Assembly (NCBI GenBank): GCA_903789505.1
Contig: CAIFEU010000048.1
Span: 7,337 to 16,705 of the forward strand
Direction of reading: 5' to 3'
Length of the DNA stretch: 9,369 nucleotides
Source of the DNA: an uncultured Coriobacteriales bacterium
GTDB taxonomy: Bacteria; Actinomycetota; Coriobacteriia; Coriobacteriales; UMGS124
Shown here: positions 1-6,773 of the stretch, one piece after another
Position numbering within the stretch: position 1 is the stretch's first letter
Layout of the letters: every line of letters starts with the position of its first letter
Program-made: the position numbers and the translations under genes
Notes under the pieces: generated by a model
What the model was told of the DNA's origin: nothing
Databases searched by the model: none
What the model saw: only the letters and a program-made list of their open reading frames with translations

Positions 1-370
1 CCTCGGAGACCCACTTGCGGCTCACCGCGGCGATGGAGCCGAGGATCGACCCCAGCACCAGCGCGAACCCGGTGGCGCCCAGGCCGATGGTCAGCGAGTA
101 GCGGCTGCCGTACATCAGGCGCGAGAGGACGTCGCGGCCCTTGTCGTCGGTGCCGAACAGGTGCGCCATGCTCGGCGCCTCGCGGGCGGTGTAGATCTGG
201 TAGGGGTCGTAAGGCGCCAGGAAGTTGGCGAACACCGCCACCAGGACGATCAGGACCAAGACGACCAGCGAGATCCGGGCGCTGACGCTCATCGCCCGCC
301 ACCGGCGGAAGTGGACCTTGCCGGGGTTGGACTCGAGCTTCTCGGTCGTCTTTTCGCGAAGTTTGACCAT
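1..370 (-). CDS. Dipeptide/oligopeptide-type ABC transporter permease, DppC/OppC family (partial, N-terminal 123 residues)
   Basis: This is the second membrane subunit of a family-5 (peptide/nickel/opine-type) ABC importer. It would pair with the DppB-like permease next to it to form the translocation pore in the cytoplasmic membrane. Visible are a basic cytoplasmic N-terminus, a first membrane segment at about residues 33-51, and the DppC/OppC signature GTDDKGRDVLSR at residues 73-84, followed by YGSRYSL. A second membrane segment begins near residue 95. The gene runs off the left edge, so the EAA loop and remaining helices are not seen. The ATG at 370 lies 4 bases after the stop of the dppB-like gene. 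The only Shine-Dalgarno-like bases (AGGACGG) sit inside that upstream gene and rather far away, so translational coupling is likely. The family call is firm. The substrate cannot be read from this subunit. Confidence 0.93.
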   Translation of the reverse strand, partial: MVKLREKTTEKLESNPGKVHFRRWRAMSVSARISLVVLVLIVLVAVFANFLAPYDPYQIYTAREAPSMAHLFGTDDKGRDVLSRLMYGSRYSLTIGLGATGFALVLGSILGSIAAVSRKWVSE

Positions 371-374
371 GCCG

Positions 375-1331
375 CTACACCGTCCTGATTCGCGGATCGA
401 TCAGGATATAGAGCATATCCACGATGATGTTGATGATGATGAACGTGATGGCGACGACCAGGACGACGCCCATGACGACCATGGTGTAGTTGTTCTGGAT
501 GCCGTTGACGATGGTCATGCCCATGCCCTTGAGGTTGAAGATGACCTCGATGACCACGGCGCCGCCGATCAGGTAGCCGATGCGCATGCCCAGGACGGTG
601 ACCGGGGTGATCAGCGCGTTGCGCAACACGTTGCGCGCGACGATGACCCGCTTGGGGATGCCAAAGCCGCGGGCCGTGCGCACGTAGTCCTTGTCGAGCT
701 CCTCGACCATCGAAGTGCGGATGACGCGCGTCATCTGGCCGGTAACGGGGATGGCCAGGGCGACGGCGGGCATCGCCATGCGCCTCATCCAGCCAACGGG
801 GTCGGACGTGAACGCGGGCAGGGCGCCCGAGGCGGGCAGCCAGTGCAGCGTGGACGAGAACAGAAGGATGAACAGGACCGCCAGCCAGAACGACGGCGTC
901 GCGATGCAGATGATGCTGAACACGCGGATGACCTGGTCTGGCCAGCGATCGCGGTACAGAGCCGAAATCACGCCCAGCAGGAACGAGAACACGATCGCGA
1001 TAATCAGGCCCACGAACGTCAGCTGAAGCGTGACGGGCAGGGCGGAGCCGATCAGGTCGGAGATCGGCTTGTTGGCGGCGCCGTAGGTGCCGAAGTCGCC
1101 GTGGACCAGCCCGGCCATGTAGTTGCCGTACTGGACGACACTAGGCTCGTTCAAGCCGTGGTCCTCGCGATATTGCTCGACCTGTGCCTCGGAGGCGCTC
1201 TCTCCCAGGGCCGAGTAGGCCTGGTCGATCGGCGACAACGCCATCAGGAAGAACACGAGCAATGTCACGCCGATAATCATGAGCGGCAGCGCGATAAGCC
1301 GTCGCCCGATCAAGCGCAATAGGTTGCTCAC
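375..1331 (-). CDS. Dipeptide/oligopeptide-type ABC transporter permease, DppB/OppB family
   Basis: This is the first membrane permease of a family-5 ABC importer, 318 residues, normal for the family. The order is an N-terminal helix (about residues 12-31), the typical periplasmic-side stretch with HGLNEPSVVQYGNY and HGDFG (about 58-81), then five further hydrophobic segments. The EAA loop that docks the ATPase lies at about 208-230 (EELDKDYVRTARGFGIPK), and the end, IDPRIRTV, is the usual DppB C-terminus. I chose the GTG at 1331 because GGGGAGGG lies 3 to 10 bases upstream and the family N-terminus begins there. The frame stays open to 1661, but that upstream part is hydrophilic and unlike the family, and its ATG at 1406 has no ribosome binding site. 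It is co-directional with the dppC-like gene (4-base gap) and lies 408 bases from the binding-protein gene. ATPase partners are not in the window. Confidence 0.95.
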   Translation of the reverse strand: MSNLLRLIGRRLIALPLMIIGVTLLVFFLMALSPIDQAYSALGESASEAQVEQYREDHGLNEPSVVQYGNYMAGLVHGDFGTYGAANKPISDLIGSALPVTLQLTFVGLIIAIVFSFLLGVISALYRDRWPDQVIRVFSIICIATPSFWLAVLFILLFSSTLHWLPASGALPAFTSDPVGWMRRMAMPAVALAIPVTGQMTRVIRTSMVEELDKDYVRTARGFGIPKRVIVARNVLRNALITPVTVLGMRIGYLIGGAVVIEVIFNLKGMGMTIVNGIQNNYTMVVMGVVLVVAITFIIINIIVDMLYILIDPRIRTV

Positions 1332-1432
1332 GATCCCTCCCCTTCCATTAGTACGGGGACGTGCCGCGCCCGCGCCTCCTTCGGGCGCGCTGCTTCGCCG
1401 CGACATGTACCGGCCTACAAATCCATCAAGGC

Positions 1433-1468
1433 ATTCTAGATTACAGGTGGTAGGGCACCCATTGGAAA
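1433..1468 (-). promoter_or_regulatory. Possible sigma-70-type promoter for dppB/dppC-like genes
   Basis: On the minus strand TTTCCA (1468 to 1463) is followed after 17 bases by TGTAAT (1445 to 1440), and the alternative -10 box TAGAAT lies at 1438 to 1433. The stretch is AT-richer than its surroundings and lies between the terminator and the dppB start. The leader would be about 100 bases. This comes from eye inspection only. The -35 match is 4 of 6 and promoter rules in this lineage are poorly known. Confidence 0.3.
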
Positions 1469-1639
1469 GGCCTGCATGGACAAAGTTTACGCCGTCATGA
1501 CAGAAACCGAGCAGCGCCGACCGTCCGTGCGAGCCGATTCCTCCGCGCCGGATGCGCCCGTTCGGGCGTCGGGAGACACCGGCATCGGCGCCGGGGCGCG
1601 CCGTGAAGCAGTCCCTGCGACGCTCCGAGCGCCCCTGAC

Positions 1640-1675
1640 AAGAAAGGGACCCGCCGAGCATGCTCGACGGGTCCC
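1640..1675 (-). terminator. Intrinsic terminator after the ABC binding-protein gene
   Basis: On the minus strand GGGACCCGTCGAGCA (1675 to 1661) pairs with TGCTCGGCGGGTCCC (1660 to 1646). The arms match along their whole length with one G-U wobble, and TTTCTTG follows at 1645-1639. The plus strand has no T-run after the stem, so it works in one direction only. It begins 64 bases after the stop at 1740 and before the permease genes. Partial read-through would give excess binding protein over permease. Confidence 0.85.
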
Positions 1676-1739
1676 ACGGTGACGCATCCGGCCGCCGCGT
1701 CGCGTCGCCGAATCGGGCGAAGCGAAGGGCGCACGCTCG

Positions 1740-3299
1740 CTACTTGGCGGCGCAGTCCAGGAAGACCAGGCCGGTCGTGGAGATCGGCTTGAAGCCGTCA
1801 ATCATGTCAGCCTGGTAGCCGGTGGCAAGCTCGCGGTGGAACAGGGCGTACAGCGGGACCTGCTCGGCGATGATGTCGAAGCACTGGTTCCACAGCTGCT
1901 GCTGGTCGTCGCCCGTGGCCTCGCGCGCCTGCTGGAGCAGGTCCTGCAGCTGGTTCCACTCGTCGGTGCCGGCCCAGCAGCTGCGACCGCGGGTCCACAC
2001 GTTGTCGCCGTACCACCAGTTCATCAGCAGGTCGGGGTCATTGCCGAAGCAGGTGGGGTCGCCGGGCGTCAGCATGACGTCATAGGGCAGCTCGGAGTCG
2101 GACTCGGCCAGCTCGGACCAGTTGATCTTCTCCTCCTGCAGCGTCGTGTTGATGCCCACGGCGTCCAGGTCGTTCTTGATCTGGGCGGACAGCGTCGAGA
2201 CCCAGTTGTTGTTGACCTTCAGCGTGATGTCGATGGACTCCTGGCCGGCCTCCTTGAGCAGCTCCTTGGCCTTGTCGGGGTCATAGGTGTAGACGGTGGA
2301 CGCCTGGTGGTAGTTGGCGTGGCTCTCGGGCAGGAAGCTCGTCACCTTGGAGGCGTGGCCGTTCATGACGTTGGAGATCAGCTGGTCGACGTTGATCGCG
2401 TAGAAGAACGCCTGACGCACGCGAACATCGTCGAACGGGGCCTTCTTGGTGTTGAACATCAGGAACGGCTGGTTGAAGCCGGCGACGTAGTCGACCGTCG
2501 CGCCGGAGTTCTGCAGCATCTCGGCGTTCTCGTCAGGAACGTTCTCCATGACCATCGCGGTGCCCTCCTGCAGGGCAGTAGTACGCGAGGTGCCGTCGAG
2601 CAGGACGTCCCAGTGCATGGAGTCGGCCTTGGCGGGATGGCTGCCGTTGTAGTTGGGGTTGGGCTCGAACTCGATGGCGCCGCCGTCGTCGCCGTCGATG
2701 CTGGAGTACATCCAGGGGCCGGTGCCGATCGGCGACTGGGACAGCTGGTCGTCAGTCAGCGACGCCGGGAAGATCTTGACCAGGGCGAGACGGCCCTTGA
2801 GCAGGGTGTCGAAGGCGTACTTGAGCTTGAACGTGACCGTCTTGTCGTCCTTGGCCTCGACGGAGTCGATGAACGACAGGAACGCACCGTAGGTGTCGTT
2901 GGCGATGTTCTTCTCGAACGCGTTGACGACGTCGGCGGCGGTGACGTCGGTGCCGTCGGAGAACTTGGCGCCGTCACGCAGCGTGACCTCATACTCGGTG
3001 TCGGAGACCTTGGTGGGGTCGCCGCTGGCCAGGGCCGGATAGGTCTCGTAGGTGTGCAGGTCGATCTCGTAGAGGCCCTCGAAGACGTGCCAGATAGCGC
3101 CGAGGATCAGGGCCGAGCTGCTGCCGACCGGCGAGTAGTTGGTGGAGCTGTAGGCGCAGGCGCCGGTGAGGGTGCCGCCCTCCGCCTTGGCGACGGATGC
3201 GTTGAGCCCCAGGCCCGCGTTGGAGGCGAGGGCGACGCCGCCGGCGAGGGCGGCGCCGGTTGCGATGAAGGAGCGACGGGACAGGGTGCGGTCGGTCAT
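1740..3299 (-). CDS. ABC transporter family-5 substrate-binding protein with Tat signal (peptide/sugar-acid type)
   Basis: This is the extracytoplasmic ligand-binding subunit of the Dpp/Opp-type importer, SBP_bac_5 family, 519 residues, a usual length. The N-terminus holds a twin-arginine motif, LSRRSF at residues 7-11, a hydrophobic stretch (11-31), and a signal-peptidase site after AKA (37-39). There is no lipobox cysteine, so it should be a Tat-exported soluble or loosely held protein. Family hallmarks are FEGLYEID (73-80), LRDGAKFSDGTDVTAADV (107-124), IGTGPW (191-196) and FEPNPNYNG (211-219). The ATG at 3299 has GAGGAGG four bases upstream, a short but strong site. It is followed by a terminator and then the two permease genes. 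Family-5 proteins bind peptides, nickel, haem, opines, oligosaccharides or sialic acid, so the ligand is open. The nearby yhcH-like gene hints at a sugar. Confidence 0.94.
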   Translation of the reverse strand: MTDRTLSRRSFIATGAALAGGVALASNAGLGLNASVAKAEGGTLTGACAYSSTNYSPVGSSSALILGAIWHVFEGLYEIDLHTYETYPALASGDPTKVSDTEYEVTLRDGAKFSDGTDVTAADVVNAFEKNIANDTYGAFLSFIDSVEAKDDKTVTFKLKYAFDTLLKGRLALVKIFPASLTDDQLSQSPIGTGPWMYSSIDGDDGGAIEFEPNPNYNGSHPAKADSMHWDVLLDGTSRTTALQEGTAMVMENVPDENAEMLQNSGATVDYVAGFNQPFLMFNTKKAPFDDVRVRQAFFYAINVDQLISNVMNGHASKVTSFLPESHANYHQASTVYTYDPDKAKELLKEAGQESIDITLKVNNNWVSTLSAQIKNDLDAVGINTTLQEEKINWSELAESDSELPYDVMLTPGDPTCFGNDPDLLMNWWYGDNVWTRGRSCWAGTDEWNQLQDLLQQAREATGDDQQQLWNQCFDIIAEQVPLYALFHRELATGYQADMIDGFKPISTTGLVFLDCAAK

Positions 3300-3303
3300 G
3301 AAT

Positions 3304-3382
3304 CCTCCTCAAGATAGGAAACATCAAACAGCACGCATGCACGCACGAGGCGCCGAAGCGCCCCGGCAGTGACCAAATCATA
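3304..3382 (-). promoter_or_regulatory. Promoter -10 candidate and 5' leader hairpin of the ABC binding-protein gene
   Basis: On the minus strand the -10-like box TATGAT lies at 3382 to 3377, with no good -35 at normal spacing (TTGTGC is 22 bases away). Just downstream, GGGGCGC (3364 to 3358) and GCGCCTC (3353 to 3347) form a 7-bp stem with one G-U pair, capped by TTCG (3357 to 3354). GAGGAGG at 3310 to 3304 is the ribosome binding site. A start near 3370 would put the UUCG hairpin almost at the 5' end of the transcript. The hairpin is directly visible and the promoter is a guess. Confidence 0.4.
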
Positions 3383-3596
3383 CCCCACAACCTGCGGCGA
3401 TGCGGCACAATCAAAAACGTGAAGCTGATAATTTCCTGAGTCGGGGGCATGCACACCGCTCGTCCGCGCGCATCGACCGTCCGCGGAAAAATGGCGTTGA
3501 ATCCGTCACGCTTTTGTCGATGCACGCTGAAAGCGCGCGACGACCTGACACACGCGCGAAGCGCCGACGTAGCACGGCGCCGCCCCCGCCGGTCCC

Positions 3597-3650
3597 AAAA
3601 AGTCGGACGCACGCCCGCCACCGGCAGCAGGGGTGCACGCCGGCGGCGGG
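3597..3650 (-). terminator. Probable terminator after yhcH-like gene
   Basis: On the minus strand CCCGCCGCCGG (3650 to 3640) pairs with CCGGTGGCGGG (3624 to 3614), 11 bp including one G-U, with a 15-base loop. A run of five T lies at 3601 to 3597. The T-run starts about 12 bases after the stem instead of directly, which weakens the call. It starts 6 bases after the yhcH stop. Confidence 0.45.
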
Positions 3651-3656
3651 GCGCCC

Positions 3657-4118
3657 CTACGCCCGGCTGGGGAGGTTCTCGAGGCGAATCTTGAACACGG
3701 CCTTCTTGTTGGAGACGGGCTCACCCGTCGTGGCGATGCTGGGCATGTGGCCGTCGCCGGGCACGAGCAGGCAGAAGCGTCCGGGCCTCAGCAGGAAGGT
3801 CTCCCCCAGCGTGGCGCCGTCGTACAGCGCGTAGTCGTCGTCGGCGTCGTAGGGCTTGGTCTGCGAAAGCTTGCCCACGCTCTCAACCTCGATGAGCTCC
3901 TCGCCGCGGATCTCGACCTGCAGGTCGGCGTAGTCGCGGTGCGCCTCGTACTGGGCGGCGGCGCGGTGCTTGGGCTCATACTCGATGACGTTGACGAAGT
4001 CGCCGTCCGGCAGGTCGTAGCGGCCCGGGTCGAGGGCGACCAGGTCGTGGTCGCGCACGAACTGCGCCGCCTGCGGGCAGATGAGGTCGAGCTGGCTGAA
4101 GTCGGTGGAAAACAGCAT
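3657..4118 (-). CDS. YhcH/YjgK/YiaL family protein (DUF386, cupin-like)
   Basis: A 153-residue member of the YhcH/YjgK/YiaL (DUF386) family, a metal-binding beta-barrel fold. In E. coli, YhcH (NanQ) helps sialic acid use by speeding anomer conversion, YiaL sits in a diketogulonate operon, and TabA affects biofilm. Family features are YEAHRDYADLQ at residues 57-67 (E58 and H60 as likely metal ligands), RGEEL (71-75), the acidic DADDDYALYD (91-100), LLVPGDGHMPSI (117-128, with H124), and the closing KKAVFKIRL (138-146). I chose the ATG at 4118 because GAGGGGGG lies nine bases upstream and the family N-terminus begins there. The open frame extends to 4397 but is unlike the family and overlaps the divergent desulfurase start. 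It is likely cytoplasmic, acting on a sugar or sugar acid. It is co-directional with the ABC genes but separated by a probable terminator. Confidence 0.93.
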   Translation of the reverse strand: MLFSTDFSQLDLICPQAAQFVRDHDLVALDPGRYDLPDGDFVNVIEYEPKHRAAAQYEAHRDYADLQVEIRGEELIEVESVGKLSQTKPYDADDDYALYDGATLGETFLLRPGRFCLLVPGDGHMPSIATTGEPVSNKKAVFKIRLENLPSRA

Positions 4119-4395
4119 GGCGGATTGCCCCCCTCTTTCGTCTGGTGGTACGTCGCGGCCGCGCGCGGCGCTCCCGCCGTCGGGGGCGTGGGACGGCCGA
4201 ACCGTAAGGATAGACCCTGCGCAGAGGCACCCCCACTCGGGCGACGTATGTGCCACGCAAGCGCAGAAAGTGCGCAAACGCCGCCCGCCCGAGCTGCGCG
4301 CGACGACTCCGCGCGCGTCTTGCGGTACAACGATTCCGACCCGGGCGCCCGGCCGGCGCCCCCGCGCACGCCACACGCAAGGAGGCTCGACCGAC
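4119..4395. promoter_or_regulatory. Divergent intergenic region (yhcH-like / cysteine desulfurase)
   Basis: These 277 bases must carry both outward promoters, but I find no convincing -35/-10 pair. A 7-bp perfect inverted repeat, GGGCGCC at 4343-4349 against GGCGCCC at 4355-4361, would form a hairpin in the desulfurase leader. AAGGAGG at 4379-4385 is the desulfurase ribosome binding site, ten bases before its ATG. No IscR-like regulator gene is present in the window. Confidence 0.4.
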
Positions 4396-5565
4396 ATGAT
4401 TTACGCAGACAACGCGGCAACCACCGCGGTCCACCCCGGCGTCCTCGCCGCGATGATGCCCGCCTTCACGGAGTGCTTCGCCAACCCCAGCTCGCCCCAC
4501 GCCGCGGGCAGGGCGGCCGCGCAAGCCGAGCGCGACGCGCGCCGGACGGTCGCGCGCCTGCTGGGGTGCGAGCCCCGCGAACTCATATTCACGGCGAGCG
4601 GCAGCGAGGCAGACAACCAGGCGCTGCGCACAGCGGCGGCGTGGGGGCGCGCACACGGCAGGGCCCACATCGTCAGCAGCGCGTTCGAGCATCCCGCCAT
4701 CCTGCGCACGCTGGACGACTTGGCGCGCGAGGGCTTCGAGGTCACGCTGGTCGCTCCCACCCTCGCGGGCATCGTCGAGCCCGACGCCGTCCGCGCCGCG
4801 GTACGCCCTGGCGAGACGTGCCTGGTCAGCGTCATGACCGTCAACAACGAGGTCGGCACCGTGCAGCCCGTGGCGCAGATCGCCCGCATCGCCCACGAGG
4901 CGGGCGCGCTGGCGCACACCGACGCGGTGCAGGCCGTCGCGCACGTGCCCGTCGACGTGGCGGGGATGGGCGTCGACATGCTCTCGCTCTCCGCCCACAA
5001 GTTCCACGGCCCCAAGGGCATCGGCGCGCTCGTGTGCCGCACGACCGCCTTGGGCGAGCCTCTGCCGGTCGTGCCGCTCGTTCGCGGCGGGGGACAGGAG
5101 CGCGGCAGGCGCGCCGGGACCGAGAACGTGCCTGGCATGGTGGGGATGGCCCAGGCGCTCACCGAGGCGGCCGAGGGGTTCGAGCGCGACTGCGCCTACG
5201 TCTCGGGCATGCGCGACCGCCTGATCGATGGCCTCACGTCGATCGAAGGGGCGCACCTGATGGGCGACCGCACCCAACGCAACCCCGGCACCGTGAACGT
5301 CTGCTTCGAGGGCGTGAACCGCGAGGCGCTGCTCGCGCTGCTCGACGAGGAGGGGATCTGCGCCTCGGCGGGCTCGGCGTGCGAGTCGGGCGCGACCTCG
5401 ATCAGCCCGGTGCTGCGCGCGATGGGCGTCCCGCCCGAGGTGGCCGCCGGCGCGCTGCGCCTGTCGATCTGCGCGGACAACACGCCCGACGAGATGGAGC
5501 GGATCATCGACCGCGTGCGCGCCTGCGTGAGCAGGCTGCGCTCCGTGGCGCGCGAGGGGCTGTAG
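4396..5565 (+). CDS. Cysteine desulfurase, NifS/IscS family
   Basis: A PLP enzyme, 389 residues, that converts L-cysteine to L-alanine and holds the sulfur as a persulfide for tRNA thiolation or Fe-S assembly in the cytoplasm. Class V aminotransferase features are all visible: YADNAATT (3-10), ASGSEADN (67-74), the PLP-stacking histidine in FEHP (H99), NNEVGT (150-155), HTDAVQA with D176, and the Schiff-base lysine K202 in SAHKFHGPKG. RRAGTEN is at 238-244, and the catalytic cysteine is C329 in SAGSACESG. The catalytic loop, with the active cysteine in GSAC, is of the group I (IscS/NifS) style. The ATG at 4396 has AAGGAGG upstream. mnmA begins two bases after its stop, so the likely main job is feeding sulfur to MnmA, as shown for the YrvO-MnmA pair of Bacillus subtilis. 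A more general role in Fe-S assembly cannot be excluded. Confidence 0.96.
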   Translation: MIYADNAATTAVHPGVLAAMMPAFTECFANPSSPHAAGRAAAQAERDARRTVARLLGCEPRELIFTASGSEADNQALRTAAAWGRAHGRAHIVSSAFEHPAILRTLDDLAREGFEVTLVAPTLAGIVEPDAVRAAVRPGETCLVSVMTVNNEVGTVQPVAQIARIAHEAGALAHTDAVQAVAHVPVDVAGMGVDMLSLSAHKFHGPKGIGALVCRTTALGEPLPVVPLVRGGGQERGRRAGTENVPGMVGMAQALTEAAEGFERDCAYVSGMRDRLIDGLTSIEGAHLMGDRTQRNPGTVNVCFEGVNREALLALLDEEGICASAGSACESGATSISPVLRAMGVPPEVAAGALRLSICADNTPDEMERIIDRVRACVSRLRSVAREGL

Positions 5566-5567
5566 GC

Positions 5568-6680
5568 GTGGCGCGCGTCCTGGTGGCGATGAGCGGCGGC
5601 GTGGACTCCAGCGTCGCCGCCTACCTGCTGCGTGAGCAGGGGCACGAGTGCGTGGGCGTGACGATGCTGCTGCACGGCGGGCCAGACGACCCCGGCGCCT
5701 ACGCCAACGCCTGCTGCAGCCTCGACGACGTCGAGGACGCCCGCGAGGTCGCGGGGCGGCTGGGCATCCCCCACCATGCGTTCGACTTCACCGAGGAGTT
5801 CGAGCGCGACGTCGTCGACGAGTTCGCCCGCGCCTACGAGCTCGGCCTCACCCCCAACCCCTGCGTGGCGTGCAACCGCAGGCTCAAGTTCGGCGCGCTG
5901 CTGCTGCGCGCCCGCGAGCTGGGCTGCGACTACATCGCCACCGGCCACTACGCCCGCGTGGCCCACCCCGCCCCGTCGGCCGTGACCGCCGGGGGCGCTG
6001 CGGGCGGTGCCGGCCGCCACCTACTGCTGCGGGGCCGTGACGCGGAGAAGGACCAGAGCTACTTCCTGTGCATGCTGACCCAGCGGCAGCTGGCGCGCAC
6101 GCTGCTTCCGCTGGGCGAGCTCACGAAGGGCCAGACGCGCGCGATCGCCGAGCGCGCGGGACTCCCCACCGCGCACAAGCGGGAGAGCCAGGACGTGTGC
6201 TTCGTCCCCGATGGCGACTACCTCGCGTTCCTCGAACGGCGCCGGGGCGCCCCCTTCCCCGCCGGCAACGTCGTCACCCGCGACGGCCGGGTCGTGGGCA
6301 GGCACCGCGGCGCCGCGGGGTACACGATTGGCCAGCGCAAGGGCTTGGGCGTGGCGCTGGGCGAGCCCGTCTACGTCTGTGCCAAGGACATGGCGACCAA
6401 CACCGTGACCGTGGGGCCGCTGTCGTCGATCATGGCGACGGGGCTGGTTGCCCGCGGGTGGAACTGGGTGTGCGAGCCCCCGGAGGCGCCGGTGCGCGCC
6501 CTGGTGCGCACGCACTACCGGCATCGCGAGGCCCCGGCGACGATCGCGCCGCAGGGGGACGGGTCGGTGCGCGTGGAGTTCGACGAGCCGCAGCGCGCCG
6601 TGACGCCCGGGCAGTACGCGGTCGCCTACGCCGGCGACGCCGTGCTCGGGGGAGGCAGAATCGAGCGCGCCCTGAGCTGA
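5568..6680 (+). CDS. mnmA: tRNA-specific 2-thiouridylase MnmA
   Basis: A 370-residue cytoplasmic enzyme that activates U34 of tRNA Lys, Glu and Gln with ATP and inserts sulfur to make 2-thiouridine. The PP-loop SGGVDSS lies at residues 9-15. The first catalytic cysteine is C102 in NPCVACNRRLKFG, with C99 three residues before it. ATGHYARV is at 124-131, KDQSYFL at 161-167, and the second catalytic cysteine C211 in ESQDVCFVPDGDY. GYTIGQRKGLG (251-261) and the C-terminal beta-barrel follow, ending at AVLGGGRIE. The GTG start at 5568 is two bases after the desulfurase stop. GAGGGG at 5554-5559, inside the upstream gene, is the ribosome binding site. Residues 133-149 form an Ala/Gly-rich loop, a mild lineage-specific insertion. 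The sulfur donor is almost surely the adjacent desulfurase. No clear terminator follows. Confidence 0.97.
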   Translation: MARVLVAMSGGVDSSVAAYLLREQGHECVGVTMLLHGGPDDPGAYANACCSLDDVEDAREVAGRLGIPHHAFDFTEEFERDVVDEFARAYELGLTPNPCVACNRRLKFGALLLRARELGCDYIATGHYARVAHPAPSAVTAGGAAGGAGRHLLLRGRDAEKDQSYFLCMLTQRQLARTLLPLGELTKGQTRAIAERAGLPTAHKRESQDVCFVPDGDYLAFLERRRGAPFPAGNVVTRDGRVVGRHRGAAGYTIGQRKGLGVALGEPVYVCAKDMATNTVTVGPLSSIMATGLVARGWNWVCEPPEAPVRALVRTHYRHREAPATIAPQGDGSVRVEFDEPQRAVTPGQYAVAYAGDAVLGGGRIERALS

Positions 6681-6699
6681 CCGTGCGCTGCCGCGTTGC

Positions 6700-6724
6700 C
6701 CGTTCATCCGTCGTCCGTTCATCC
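6700..6724 (+). repeat. Short direct repeat CCGTTCATCC, 15-base period
   Basis: CCGTTCATCC occurs at 6700-6709 and again at 6715-6724, an exact 10-base repeat with 5 bases between. It starts 19 bases after the mnmA stop and ends 19 bases before the possible -35 box at 6744, a fitting place for an activator site. It could also be chance duplication. Confidence 0.6.
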
Positions 6725-6743
6725 ACATCCCGGACACATTTAT

Positions 6744-6773
6744 TTCACATACGGCAGCGCCAAAGGCAACAAT
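6744..6773 (+). promoter_or_regulatory. Possible promoter of the TAXI-TRAP genes
   Basis: TTCACA at 6744-6749 (5 of 6 to the -35 consensus) is followed after 18 bases by AACAAT at 6768-6773 (4 of 6 to the -10 consensus), in the most AT-rich part of the gap. Transcription would start near 6780, giving a leader of about 220 bases. Other -10-like boxes (TAAACT at 6796, TAGAAT at 6840) compete, so the exact site is unsure. Confidence 0.3.

Larger units (their letters stand above)
1332..1739 (-). other. 408-base gap between binding-protein and permease genes
   Basis: No supported gene lies here. Read on the minus strand it holds, in order, about 64 unstructured bases after the binding-protein stop, an intrinsic terminator (1640-1675), a stretch with a small hairpin (CGCCCG at 1555-1560 against CGGGCG at 1563-1568, without a T-run), an AT-richer patch at about 1408-1500 that may be a promoter, and the dppB leader. 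The leader has a 7-bp inverted repeat (1366-1372 against 1382-1388). The small open frames across this stretch run through the terminator or lack ribosome binding sites, and I do not call them. Confidence 0.6.
3300..3656 (-). other. 357-base gap between yhcH-like and binding-protein genes
   Basis: On the minus strand this holds a probable terminator for the yhcH-like gene (3597-3650), then about 180 bases with no feature I can support (3411-3596), an AT-richer patch (about 3371-3435), and the promoter and leader of the binding-protein gene. Short open frames on both strands here have no ribosome binding sites or recognisable sequence. Confidence 0.55.

Noticed and set aside
225..1322. 365-codon plus-strand open frame opposite the permease genes
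   Set aside because: Rich in Asp/His/Arg/Gln, as expected from the reverse of hydrophobic membrane-protein codons, and no ribosome binding site.
1332..1661. Longer start for the dppB-like gene
   Set aside because: Upstream residues are hydrophilic and not family-like. The ATG at 1406 lacks a Shine-Dalgarno, while the GTG at 1331 has a strong one.
1476..1682. Small plus-strand open frame (68 codons) in the ABC gap
   Set aside because: It runs through the terminator palindrome, has no ribosome binding site and shows no recognisable sequence.
1836..3317. 493-codon plus-strand open frame opposite the ABC binding protein
   Set aside because: An antisense shadow: repetitive Val/Gly/Leu/Asp composition, no ribosome binding site, and the minus-strand gene is unmistakable.
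4119..4397. N-terminal extension of the yhcH-like frame to 4397
   Set aside because: The added residues are Arg/Gly-rich and unlike the family, and would overlap the divergent desulfurase start. The ATG at 4118 has its own ribosome binding site.
3976..5277. 433-codon minus-strand open frame opposite the desulfurase
   Set aside because: It covers the divergent promoter region and both neighbouring genes, and has no family features.
3633..5567. Long open frame on the plus strand running through the yhcH-like and desulfurase genes into mnmA (1015 codons in all)
   Set aside because: Only the part from 5568 is a real protein (MnmA). The rest is Arg/Gly/Ala-rich translation of the wrong frame, and it overlaps two clearly recognised genes.
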